A program made the position numbers and the translations under genes. From Trichopria drosophilae (lineage: Eukaryota > Arthropoda > Insecta > Hymenoptera > Diapriidae), in contig CM059582.1 of the NCBI GenBank assembly GCA_030407085.1, positions 140,447,501 to 140,511,500 on the forward strand: a DNA stretch of 64,000 nt. Reading direction: 5' to 3'. How positions within the stretch are numbered: position 1 is the first letter of the stretch; every line of letters begins with the position of its first letter. Shown here one piece after another: positions 12,233 through 21,036 of this stretch. Under the pieces are notes generated by a model that worked only from the letters and a program-made list of their open reading frames with translations, did not search any database and had not been told where the DNA came from.

Positions 12233-12724
12233 GGAGGTAGTAAAGAAAATTTTGAATTCTTTGAACTCCCTCTTTTCATCCCGGAGCGAGGATCTCGAAA
12301 ACGCATTTTCGAACAAATAATCTCCTATACTTTCTGCGTTGTCTGCAAACTGTTTCCAGCTAGTCGGTCCAATAATGAATCCGTTATTAGCATTCTGACT
12401 GTTCAACAATTTCATTATTGGCACAAATTTCCCCTTATGATTTGCCGACAGTCCTAGGTAAATCGCTTTACCAGCAGACTTATTCAACGGATACATTGTT
12501 TCGAGAAGCAATACAGACGTTTGACGAAATTCGGACATCGCAGTCGGTGATGTTGGAGACATTCGTACTCTTTTCACCGAAGATTTTTTCTTGTCACTAT
12601 ACACTGAACTATCAATCGTTGCAACTTCTTCGTTCAAAAACTCATCCGTGATAATCTGAGACTCGTGAAGGAACTCTACTGGAATATTTTCAATGATCTC
12701 CATCTTATCAGACACTTGTTTCAC
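11732..12724 (-). CDS. Uncharacterised Maverick-associated protein, 330 aa
   Basis: Open from ATG at 12724 to a stop at 11732-11734. I do not recognise the family. The N-terminal ~60 residues are acidic and followed by a basic patch (KKKSSVKRVR). The middle has a compact hydrophobic block (AGKAIYLGLSAN, then KFVPIMKLLN and GFIIGPTSWKQF). The C-terminal ~140 residues look helical (IRQHL, RNIIYEI, SSYLYIVINELI). There is no signal peptide or transmembrane segment. Proximity to an adenain remnant, and the truncated second copy beside it, suggest a Maverick/Polinton or adintovirus-like accessory gene. That association is inference from context only. Confidence 0.55.
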   Translation of the reverse strand: MKQVSDKMEIIENIPVEFLHESQIITDEFLNEEVATIDSSVYSDKKKSSVKRVRMSPTSPTAMSEFRQTSVLLLETMYPLNKSAGKAIYLGLSANHKGKFVPIMKLLNSQNANNGFIIGPTSWKQFADNAESIGDYLFENAFSRSSLRDEKREFKEFKIFFTTSDNKKAIVFDKIVQDADMKEELESKKIKTDFATSSSSVKNESEVKIPDKKFYTPSIVMQKTTYDILKIVIPCINERLFRLSEICDEVNKCKNVIIDEIRQHLYAMNFQSLPSELRIRNIIYEITDSLSNNIKTRLSESFSSYLYIVINELIAFNMDILINETKCNFV

Positions 12725-12821
12725 CGATCAACTTGCACTTTTTTCTCTGATATGTCTTTACTAAACCACTGTAGCTGTACGAATGAAAAATGTGAGACAA
12801 GAAATTAGTATCTAAGTATTT
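12725..12821. other. Short spacer upstream of the 330-aa ORF
   Basis: About 100 bp between the start codon at 12724 and the outer end of the fold-back arm at 12822. It may contain the ORF promoter, but no motif is convincing. Confidence 0.4.
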
Positions 12822-13248
12822 TAGGCCTGCAGCTCACCCGCAAAAAGGCTTAAAAAACGCGAGGAAGCGGCAACTTCGAAGTAACTAGTACAGACATGAA
12901 TATATCGAAAGTATATGATAAAACAAATGTTTCATGCAAAATTAAACAAAATTGGAGTGGGGGGGGCGATACCAAAATGGCGACTCGAACGCGCGCGGCG
13001 GTGGCAGCTTTGTATTACGTTTTTCTCATTGATTTCTTAATGAAATGGAAAGTGTGAGTAGGTTATTTTATTCCATTTTTCCCGTACTTTAATAATTTGT
13101 ATGTTACTTGTGCACATTTTTAATTTGATGCATGAAATTTTACGAAAAATGACAAATTTCGTATTTTTTCGACCTACATTGCCCGATTAAATTGCAAATA
13201 ACTCTGTAACTTTTTATTTTATCGAAAAAAAGTTCTAACAAAAGTTGT

Positions 13249-13575
13249 TGTTGAGGTTCTAAGTGGGTGGAGAGCCGAAAGGAACGACACAACACTCCGA
13301 AACAAATGTTAAAGAAATATATTTAAGCAAAGTGCAAACAGTGGATACATAACTTTGTTAGGGTTTTACAAAAAGTGCTTTTAAGCATCCGAAGCGACCG
13401 ACGCGTACAACCAGAGTGTGCAAGCGGCGAAGCGAGGGCAGCGTTGCCACGTTATCGGAACGGCGGCGTTTTACAATAAACCGCGAAATACGCGTAATAC
13501 AAACTGACATCACGAGATGGCGCAATAGAACTCGGATCGCAATGGACTATACGCAGATACCGCGGAATTCCAACA
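13249..13575 (-). repeat. Copia 3' LTR
   Basis: 327 bp, TG...CA ends, matching 16893-17219 with one visible mismatch. The adjacent bases 13576-13592 on the minus strand give a purine-rich GAGGGGAAG tract, the expected polypurine primer for plus-strand synthesis. Confidence 0.95.
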
Positions 13576-13604
13576 CTTCCCCTCGATCCGAGAACGGCTT
13601 GGTT

Positions 13605-14283
13605 CTAGCCCCCTATGATAGGCTGCATTCCAGATAAGTAGATGCATTTGGCCAGCTTGGGTTTCGTGAGCCCCTTCGTGAACATGTCGGCCACATTGTC
13701 ATTGGTTGATAAGTGTACGATACGCAGTTTCTTGTTCTGCAACGCTTCCCGTACGAAATGATGACGAATGTCAATGTGCTTACTCCGGGCATGATATACG
13801 GGGTTTTCAGCGAGCTTCAATGCTCCGAAATTGTCAACGTGTACTTCGACGTCCGTTAAGTCATTAAACCCCAGCTCCTTAAGAAGAGAAGTCCAATAGA
13901 TTGATTCCTTGGCACCTTCGGTCAGTGCCATGTATTCTGCCTCCGTAGAGGATAGTGCAACCGTTTTTTGCTTCCTGCCGTCCCACGATATAGGGCACCC
14001 ACTGAGGATAAACGCGTGCCCTGAATAAGATCGACGGTCATCGGGGCAGTTGCCCCAATCGGAGTCGACGTATGCGGTAAGCGCTTTCGCATTTACACCG
14101 TAACTTAGTCCGAGGTCAATCGTACCCTTGACGTACCGCAAAACTCTTTTCGCAGCTGTCCAATGAGTTTTTCCATAACAATTGTTGAATTGCCCTAGGC
14201 TGCTAGCCGCAAAGCAGATGTCGGGACGAGTCGTCAGAGCTAGATAGGTTAGGCACCCTACGAGCTCCCGATACGGAACGTCT
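13605..14283 (-). pseudogene. Copia RNase H and RT connection region
   Basis: The upstream part reads VPYRELVGCLTYLALTTRPD, the conserved segment after the Copia RT palm. It continues through HWTAAKRVLRYVKGT into RNase H: YVDSDWGNCPDDRRSYSG, LSSTEAEYMAL, DNFGALKLAENP and HIDIRHHFVRE, with an intact C-terminus ending at 13605. The fingers/palm part of RT, including its YVDD box, is absent. The join to the integrase C-terminus lies near 14310-14340 and is out of frame. This product could not reverse-transcribe its own RNA. Confidence 0.88.
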
Positions 14284-14744
14284 TCATCTAACTGATCTTC
14301 TCCAGGCTGCTTCTTGAGTTTCGTGTTGACACAACTCTTCCGAATATCCTACGAGAACGGCCTTGTCACAACGAGATTCGAACTTTCCCTTACCAGGCTT
14401 CTGGCCAAGACAAAAAACGGGGCATCCAAAGTCCCGCAAGTGTTTAACATTGGGGACGTTTCCGGTCCAAACTTCGTGGGGAGTTTTTCCATTTAAGCTT
14501 TTAGTTGGGCACCGATTTCTAACATAATTTGCCGTGTTCAAAGCTTCGGCCCAAAGATAAGGCGGTAATCCCGATTGCAAAAGAAAGCAGCGCGCAGTTT
14601 CAATCAGGCTCCGATTTTTCCGTTCCGCGACCCCGTTCTGTTGGGGATTGTAAGGAACGGTCAGTCGTCTTCGAATTCCGCGCGACCTCAAAAACGCATC
14701 AAAATCGTCGTTTATGTACTCTGTCCCGTTGTCTGTTTGGAGAT
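14284..14744 (-). pseudogene. Copia integrase core, C-terminal part
   Basis: The minus strand reads from the second catalytic Asp (LQTDNGTEYIND) through YNPQQNGVAERKNRSL, which contains the catalytic Glu, then LPPYLWAEALNTANYVRNR and HLRDFGCPVF. The frame then runs out of homology near YSEE at the internal-deletion joint. It is separated from the N-terminal part of pol at 15132-16850 only by the 392-bp insert. The frames on both sides of that insert agree once one target-duplication copy is discounted. Confidence 0.88.
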
Positions 14745-15136
14745 TCGGCTGGTCTGTGCCGACGAATGCCTGATCGTGAAACGACTCGAGAGACCCACCG
14801 TACTGGGGAGCTAGGGTGCGGTGTCAAGCCCCTGCCGGCGGGTTCCACACGGGGGAGCGCTACGGCGTGCCGTGTCCGTGCAGGCAGTAACCGCAGAAAG
14901 GGTTGGCCTCTAGCGGGCCGTGGCGACGTTAGAAAGGTTCTCTGAACCAACAGAAGCATCAAGGCAGGCAGCTTGTTGCTAATAAATGTGGTAGCTGACT
15001 TGTTGTATATCTTTTTTAAGTGTGCACAACCAGCGGTGCTGGCGCACCACTAAAATTTGGCCCCATTCCCCCATGGGGGGGGGGGGGTGTTTTTAACCCG
15101 AACGGGAGGCAAGACACCTTAAATAACTGCACTAGG
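14745..15136. mobile_element. 392-bp retroposed insert (SINE-like or truncated LINE 3' end)
   Basis: This segment is absent from normal Copia pol and is flanked by a 15-bp direct repeat TGTCTGTTTGGAGAT (14730-14744 and 15137-15151). The first ~190 bp are GC-rich with a GGGTTCCACACGGGGG stretch that faintly resembles a pol III B box. The remainder has a G13 run (15075-15087) and ends GCACTAG. There is no poly-A tail on either strand. A 15-bp target duplication fits target-primed reverse transcription, so a SINE or a 5'-truncated LINE tail is likely. I do not recognise the family. Confidence 0.7.
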
Positions 15137-16850
15137 TGTCTGTTTGGAGATATTTGACCTTACGACCTTTTTGATTTTCGACGAGCGCGACAAAATTTTT
15201 AAAGGACTGAAGAGCCTCGTCTTTCGATTTAAGAAAGCGTACCTCGCACCACCGAGAATGGTCATCGATGAGTACCATAAAGTACTTAGCACCGCCCAAC
15301 GACTGGACACGCATAGGTCCGCATAAATCCGAATGTATCGTCTCTAACGTATCTGTCTCGCGTTCGGATCTTTTTGGAAAGGGGCTTCGACACAGTTTAC
15401 CCTTCCAACAAGTCTCGCATTCCGAATCGACCCCTAGTTCCTCGCGCTTTAATCCACGTACGGTGTCGTTACGGAGCGCCTGGCGAAGATCTGATGCGTT
15501 CAGATGTCCGAGTCTTCGATGCCACGAGACGTTCGACATTGACGCCATCGCTTCGGGTAATACGACACGAGCGTCTTCGTCTCTCTCACGCACGTAGTAA
15601 AGCCCGTTGATTCTATCCGCGACCATTTTAATGTTTCCGCTTGAATCGAGAACCGACGCGCTATTCTTATCGAAGTGAACTTTAAATCCGCGATCGGTAA
15701 TTTTTCCTACGGATACCAGGTTTGTCCGAAGGTCCGGCACGTGGAGCGCTCTGCTTAAGGAAATGCCTTTGGTCGCGCCGAGTACGTCCGCTTCGAATTC
15801 GACCGTGCCTTCGGCAACGCTGTCTGTTACAGCGTTATTCGCTAGTTGGAGACTCGTGCGTCTCGACAAGTCGATTTTTGAAAAACGCGCGATATCATTA
15901 CATAGATGCGAAGTCGCGCCGCTGTCCAAGCACCATTTTCGTGTGTGCGGGCTCGCCGATGCTCGCAACGATTCGCTAATGCACAACGATACGTTTTCCG
16001 CGGCTTTCGCCGATTCGCGACTCGCGTCGCTTTTACGGCACTGTCCCGCTTTGTGTCCGAGCATATTACATTTGAAGCAACGAATTCCGCGAGAACTTCG
16101 ATGTTTCGATAGGTAATCCTTCGAATTATCCGAATTATGAGGCTTCTTATTTTGGAATTTCTGCGGCGACTTTTTATTTGCAAACAGCGCATTCGACGCG
16201 AAACTACGACCGGCTCGGTGTACATCGAATTCCTCGACAATCTTTACGCGAAGGGACTCGGGCGTTGGTAAATCACCACGTGATTCTATCGCGACTCGAA
16301 AGCTCTCGAAGCTCGGCGGCAAGCTGTAGAGCAATGCAATCGCGAGCACATCCGGGTTTACCTCGACATCCATGTCCTTGAGCCTGTCAACTGCGTCGAA
16401 GAAACGGGCTATGTGCTCCCGCACGTCGCCGCCCTCGTCCATGCGATTTAGCATAAGCTGCTTGAGCAATGTCGCCTTCCTCGCCGGTCCCTGTGATTGA
16501 TAGGTGTTTCGCAGCTTTTCCCAGACTTCCCTCGAAGTGATGCACGCTTTTACGATTTTTAATTCCGAGGGGCTGATAGAGAGGATGATATCCGACTTCG
16601 TCTTGCCATCGTTTTTGATCCATGCTTTAATGGCCGCCTCGTTCGCCGCGTCGCCTTCGATCGGTTCGGGCCGCACGTTCGATCCATTTGCGAAATCCCA
16701 TCTATCGTTTTTGATGAGCAGGGCTTCCATGTGAATTTTCCACGTGTCATAATTGTCCCGATTGAGCGATTCCAATCGCGACACGTTTACGGAATTCATG
16801 TCGCACACGGATTTCGTCAACTTCACAGTTCCACGCGAAAACAAAGTCAC
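15132..16850 (-). pseudogene. Copia gag, protease and N-terminal integrase
   Basis: A continuous 572-residue frame. Residues ~1-240 are the Copia gag (VSRLESLNRDNYDTWKIHME near the start). A CCHC zinc knuckle (CFKCNMLGHKAGQC) lies at ~256-272. The aspartic protease box (CLDSGATSH) is at ~310. The GAG-pre-integrase HHCC zinc domain (HRRLGHLN, then CETCWKGK) is at ~440-485. The first integrase catalytic Asp (IHSDLCGP) is at ~505, and the frame ends at the second (YLQTDT). The stop belongs to the 392-bp insert. A second Met (MNSVNVSRLESLN) 17 residues in may be the real start. Gag and protease appear undamaged. Confidence 0.92.
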
Positions 16851-16878
16851 AGTCTATTTTATTTGCTTAGCGGCGTCT

Positions 16879-16892
16879 CTGGGCCCATAACC
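16879..16892 (-). promoter_or_regulatory. Copia primer-binding site
   Basis: Directly inside the 5' (right) LTR the minus strand reads GGTTATGGGCCCAG, the Copia-type primer-binding site recognised by initiator tRNA-Met, from which minus-strand DNA synthesis starts. Confidence 0.85.
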
Positions 16893-17219
16893 TGTTGAGG
16901 TTCTAAGTGGGTGGAGAGCCGAAAGGAACGACACAACACTCCGAAACAAATGTTAAAGAAATATATTTAAGCAAAGTGCAAACAGTGGATACATAACTTT
17001 GTTAGGGTTTTACAAAAAGTGCTTTTAAGCATCCGAAGCGACCGACGCGTACAACCAGAGTGTGCAAGCGGCGAAGCGAGGGCAGCGTTGCCACGTTATC
17101 GGAACGGCGGCGTTTTACAATAAACCGCGAAATACGCGTAATACAAACTGACATCGCGAGATGGCGCAATAGAACTCGGATCGCAATGGACTATACGCAG
17201 ATACCGCGGAATTCCAACA
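16893..17219 (-). repeat. Copia 5' LTR
   Basis: 327 bp, identical to the left LTR except for one visible base. It would carry the promoter for minus-strand transcription. Followed on the right by the GTTGT target duplication. Confidence 0.95.
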
Positions 17220-17430
17220 GTTGTAGATTATACTTTTTTACCTAAGAATCATCACCAACGTATCGCATTTGTAGCTAATAATAATTAGAGGAGGGGGGGG
17301 GGCGACAATAAAATAGCATCTCAAAGGCGCGCGGCCGTTGCAACATTTTTATTTTTTTTAATTGATTTCTTTAATGGAATGTGTAGGTAGCCAATTTTTG
17401 TTTGTACTTCAAGAATACATATGTTAAACT

Positions 17431-17894
17431 GAAAACATAATGATAAACTGAAAAGTAGTGTTGCATTTTTTTTTGTTACATATTACTTCCCACAATTGCA
17501 AATAATTTGGCAATGATTAGATTTTATCGAAATGTGCATGATCTTTATATTAATTAAACAGAGTATTTAATACGACAGTACAACAAAATAATTATCTTAT
17601 GTTATCCATTAATTACATAAGGTATTTACATTTAGGTATTATTTCCCTTTCGTCATCATATGTATCTTTACTTGAGTTATGGATACATCATAAATATTGT
17701 CATATTCAAATATTTTACTTCACAATAGTTAAACCGATTACAAAATACAGGGTACAAATTACTAATCAAACCACAAAAACACGAGTGTACGAAAATATGT
17801 AATTTTTATGTATTACATAATAATTATGTATTTTTATCTACTAGTTTCATATTAATTACAGATTTCCCCTGATTACATAATATTTATTTTACTC
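17431..17894. other. AT-rich interior of the fold-back element
   Basis: No gene recognised. Very AT-rich sequence between the inner end of the left arm and the CXC-protein frame; a promoter would lie here if the gene is expressed. Confidence 0.5.
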
Positions 17895-18443
17895 TTATAT
17901 TTTAAAGTTGCACTAAATCTATCGGATTCAGAGATAGATCTTTTAAAACAATTCGGAGGTGATTTAACTCAGGACATTATTACAGTTTGTACACGATTTG
18001 TGAGCCGTTTATATGATGTAAAACAGGTATACTGTCATAAGCACGATGACATAAATGCATTACGATGTGCACTAGCAATGCTGAAACAACTTCCGGTACA
18101 TAGATTGCCACCTTCATTTCCAACATTTTGCCAGCATTTGAAAAGATGTACTTGGCAAACTTGTATTTGGAACAACGCGACTAACTCGATATTTGACACT
18201 CCCAATCCAGTTGAATACGGTTGGGAGTAATGCGATGAGCAGCTGCAGCCCATTTACTTTGAAGGTCCAACAAGTTTTCAGCCATTACAAAAATATATTT
18301 GTAGTTGCAAATCTAAAGCCTCCTCGTGTAAAAATACAACCTCATGTCCGTATCAAGCTGCAAATTTGATGTGCAGCAAAATCTGCAAGTGCTCCGGGCA
18401 GTGTGGCAATAAATACGAGGAGGTGTTAAACGACATTCTATAA
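17895..18443 (+). pseudogene. Cys-rich (CXC-like) repeat-associated protein, one in-frame stop
   Basis: One frame reads LNLSDSEIDLLKQFGGDLTQ, FVSRLYD, INALRCALAM, LPPSFPTFCQHLKRCTWQTC and NPVEYGW. It meets TAA at 18228-18230 and continues in the same frame through LQPIYFEGPTSFQPL into a cysteine cluster: CSCKSKASSC, then CPYQAANLMCSKICKCSGQC. It ends at 18441-18443. Proteins with this layout (a ~100-residue segment, a GW box and a CXC-type zinc cluster) are scattered through arthropod genomes; I recall the pattern but not a function. The start is unclear because no good ATG lies upstream. It is the only gene inside the fold-back element. Confidence 0.6.
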
Positions 18444-18814
18444 TTAATTTATGCTTAAATTAGTTTTTTAAGAGTTTTGTACAAAATTAAAAAAGAAAAG
18501 AAAAAAAAACATAAACAAAAAAAAGCACTTTAAAAGTCCAACTCTACACCTTCTCGCGGTAAAGTGCGTCAGTACATATGTCACAATGGGAACCGATAGA
18601 GCTCTGGCGGTTTTTTTATACTCTGTAGCTACACTTAAGTGGCGTATAATACATCGATTATGTTTTTTAAATACAAAATTATGCTCTACATCTTTTCTTT
18701 GCACCGTTAATCGATCAAAACTTATTTGCAATTTTATCTTGTAATACAGAATAGAAGAATGCACATCTCTCTCTTTACAGTGAAATTTCATGCACTGTAT
18801 TCAACAATCCGGGC
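18444..18814. other. AT-rich interior of the fold-back element, right side
   Basis: No gene seen. An A-rich run near 18481-18530 sits just downstream of the CXC frame. The right arm begins around 18815. Confidence 0.5.
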
Positions 18815-19376
18815 AAGTAACATACGTATTCTCGAAGAACGAAGAAAAATGAAAAAATTGGCGCCTTTGAGATGCTATTTTATTGTCGGCCGCTCCCCTA
18901 ATTATTATTAGCTACAAGTGCCATATGTCGGTGATGATTCTTATGTAAAAAAGCATAATCTACAACTTTTGTTTCAACTTTTTTTCGATAAAATGAAAAG
19001 TTACAGAGTTATTTGCAATTTAATCAGGCAATGTAAGTCGAAAAAACACAAAATTTGTAATTTTTCGTGAAATTTCACGCATTAAATTAAAAATGAGCGC
19101 AGGTAACATACATATTCTTAAAGTACGGGAAAAAACTAATAAAATGACTTACTTACACTTTCCATTTCATTAAGAAATCAACGAGCAAAACTTAATACAA
19201 AGTTGCCACCGCCGCGCGCCTTCGAGCCGCCATTTTGGTATCGCCCCTCACTCAAATTTTGTTTAATTTTGCATGAGACACTTGTTTTATCATATACTTT
19301 CGATATATTCATGTCTCTACTAGTTACCTGGAAGTTGCCGGTTGGGTCGCCAAAATCGGGGTGAATTGCAGGCCTA

Positions 19377-19611
19377 TTTAATCAAAGTGATAGAGGGAGG
19401 AGAGGGGGGTGGCTGGGGATGAATCATTAACGTTATTTGAAAGTTTATCGTAAATACAGGATATCTTACCGATGCAGGGTTGCCAGAAATACTACCATTG
19501 TTTCGATCATTCGGTAGGTATGGAGGGGTGTTGACGTAAATAAATACTTCGTATGTTGGTGTAACGCACACTTCTCTTACAGTCGAGTATACGAATTTAA
19601 CCTAGTAACAA
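19377..19611. other. Spacer right of the fold-back element
   Basis: No convincing gene or repeat. Open frames across a GGAGGAG/CCTCC stretch look compositional. Confidence 0.5.
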
Positions 19612-20090
19612 GTGGTTCGAGAAATTACGGAGTTTGGCATAGATATTGAGTGGCTCTTGAATAAACGTGAACAGTTTTCGCCGAAGGAGATCGCCATCGT
19701 TTGTATACATTCCGATATTACGGGTCACTGGATTATTGAATCAACTAAGCAGTATGCAGAATTTTCCGAAAAGTCAACAAAAAAAAATAATCAATTGTCA
19801 AAGAATCAGCACGGCATCTAGTGGTTTGACGTAGATTCAAACCTTGAAAAAGTCGTATGTATTTTACGAGAAGTGTGCAGAGATGCAATTCATATTTATG
19901 TGAACGGTCAAGAAAAACAACAATATCTCGAAAATACTCTTTGGGAAAAATTATCAACTTGAAAAATCATGAAGATTCTGCGTTTACTCCTCTTTCTGCG
20001 ACCAACTACTGTATTTTTCATTCTTTGAAACATGATCGCGGCAGGAAGTGTGCCCTCCATTGCGCTTTCAAAATTCGCAATTGGATTTAA
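19612..20090 (+). pseudogene. Degraded repeat-associated coding fragment, unknown family
   Basis: One frame runs KEIAIVCIHSDITGHWIIES, SKNQHGI, a TAG at ~19819, then WFDVDSNLEKVVCILREVCR and IHIYVNGQEKQQYLENTLWE without changing frame, to a stop near 19959. A shifted frame then reads NLKNHEDSAFTPLS, NYCIFHSL, and CALHCAFKIRNWI to 20090. The run HG..W, then Y-V-x-G-x-E-K, then C.FH and CAL resembles a hypothetical protein type common near insect transposons, recalled only loosely. There is one nonsense change and at least one frameshift (~19950). No function can be assigned. Confidence 0.45.
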
Positions 20091-20751
20091 AAACTCGTCG
20101 CCAACAATTATTGACAAAAGACTCCAGAAATTTTCAACAGTCTCCAATAGACATCGAATGGGGAATTCGTGACTCGAAGATGACGAAAGAAGAAAATCCG
20201 ACCTTCAATAAACACTCACAAAGAACATTAGACGTATGTGGAACATAGTGTAATCGTCTCGATAACAAAGTTTATAAAGACTAGCAGATATGTTTGTGGA
20301 ATTAGTGTCATTGTTTAATTACAATCAATAATATCAGTAATACATGATAGCCGATAAAAATTTCAATTATATACGTACTGACATGTCAGTTAAATAAAAT
20401 CATATTTAAAGAACGTAAATTTGTGTTTTCCATTACGGTACCCCATCGAATACTATCAGAATTGACAAAAAATCGCTACGGTGGAGTCACGGTGTCTACG
20501 TTTAAGTGGGTAAGCGAGAAGTAAGAATGAGGGAGAGAAAGATTTCAATGAAACGTGTGCATATGTGTGTGATGGAGAGAGAGAGAGAGAGCGATAGCAC
20601 ATGTGAAAGAAATTTTTAACGTTCAATCTCTCAAGAGGCTGTAAGCAGGGACCTGATCTATGTTTACATGTATTCGTCACGATTTGGAAAATTCTACGGT
20701 GTGTAAGAGTGAGAATAAAGAGTGTGCGTATGCGCGCCCGCGCGTGTGTGT
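20091..20751. other. AT-rich spacer with GA and GT simple repeats
   Basis: No gene seen. A GA run sits near 20569-20592 and a GCGCGTGTGTGTG stretch at ~20737-20750 borders the LINE 3' end. Confidence 0.5.
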
Positions 20752-21036
20752 GAATGAATGAATGAAAAACGTTTATTAAGCCTTGGTGGCAGTGGTAGCT
20801 GCGTTACCTTAAGGCTATAATACAAGTCGGTACATATAATTATGATATACAATAATAACGGAATAAACTAAAATAAAGTAGTACATGATACGCGTTGATA
20901 AATCGACATAGTTCTAGATTAACTTCCGGTATATGAATTATATAGTGTCGAAGAAAAAATTGAAGAAATACTATATAAGAGAGTAACTTAATATTAGGAA
21001 TGTGAACAAGTATGAAGTGTATAATAAGGAGGGGTA

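Larger units (their letters stand above)
13249..17219 (-). mobile_element. Copia LTR retrotransposon, internally deleted
   Basis: Two 327-bp LTRs (13249-13575 and 16893-17219) begin TGTTGAGG and end CCAACA. The element is flanked by a 5-bp target duplication GTTGT (13244-13248 and 17220-17224). It lies on the minus strand: primer-binding site next to the right LTR, purine tract next to the left. Gene order is gag, protease, integrase, (RT missing), RNase H, which is the Copia/Ty1 order. I found one difference between the LTRs (13512 A versus G in the right copy), so insertion is recent. It sits in the left arm of the 12822-19376 fold-back element. Confidence 0.95.
12822..19376. mobile_element. 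Fold-back element with ~0.6-kb inverted arms, interrupted by Copia
   Basis: The left arm (12822-13248 continuing at 17225-~17430) and the right arm (~18815-19376, inverted) are homologous from the shared terminal TAGGCCTGCA inward. Landmarks are ACATGAATATATCGAAAGTA, the ATACCAAAATGGCG block, TAACTTTTTATTTTATCG and AATAAAATAGCATCTCAAAG. Each arm contains two diverged subrepeats of ~0.3-0.4 kb (AAAATGGCGACTCG and AAAATAGCATCTCA versions). Without Copia the element is about 2.6 kb. The interior (~17430-18815) is AT-rich and carries a CXC-like protein gene. No clear target duplication is visible at the outer ends. Confidence 0.75.

Noticed and set aside
14820..14900. tRNA gene in the 392-bp insert
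   Set aside because: Only a weak B-box-like stretch; no cloverleaf pairing or A box could be drawn.
14529..14962. Plus-strand frames opposite Copia integrase
   Set aside because: Antisense shadows of pol and of the retroposed insert.
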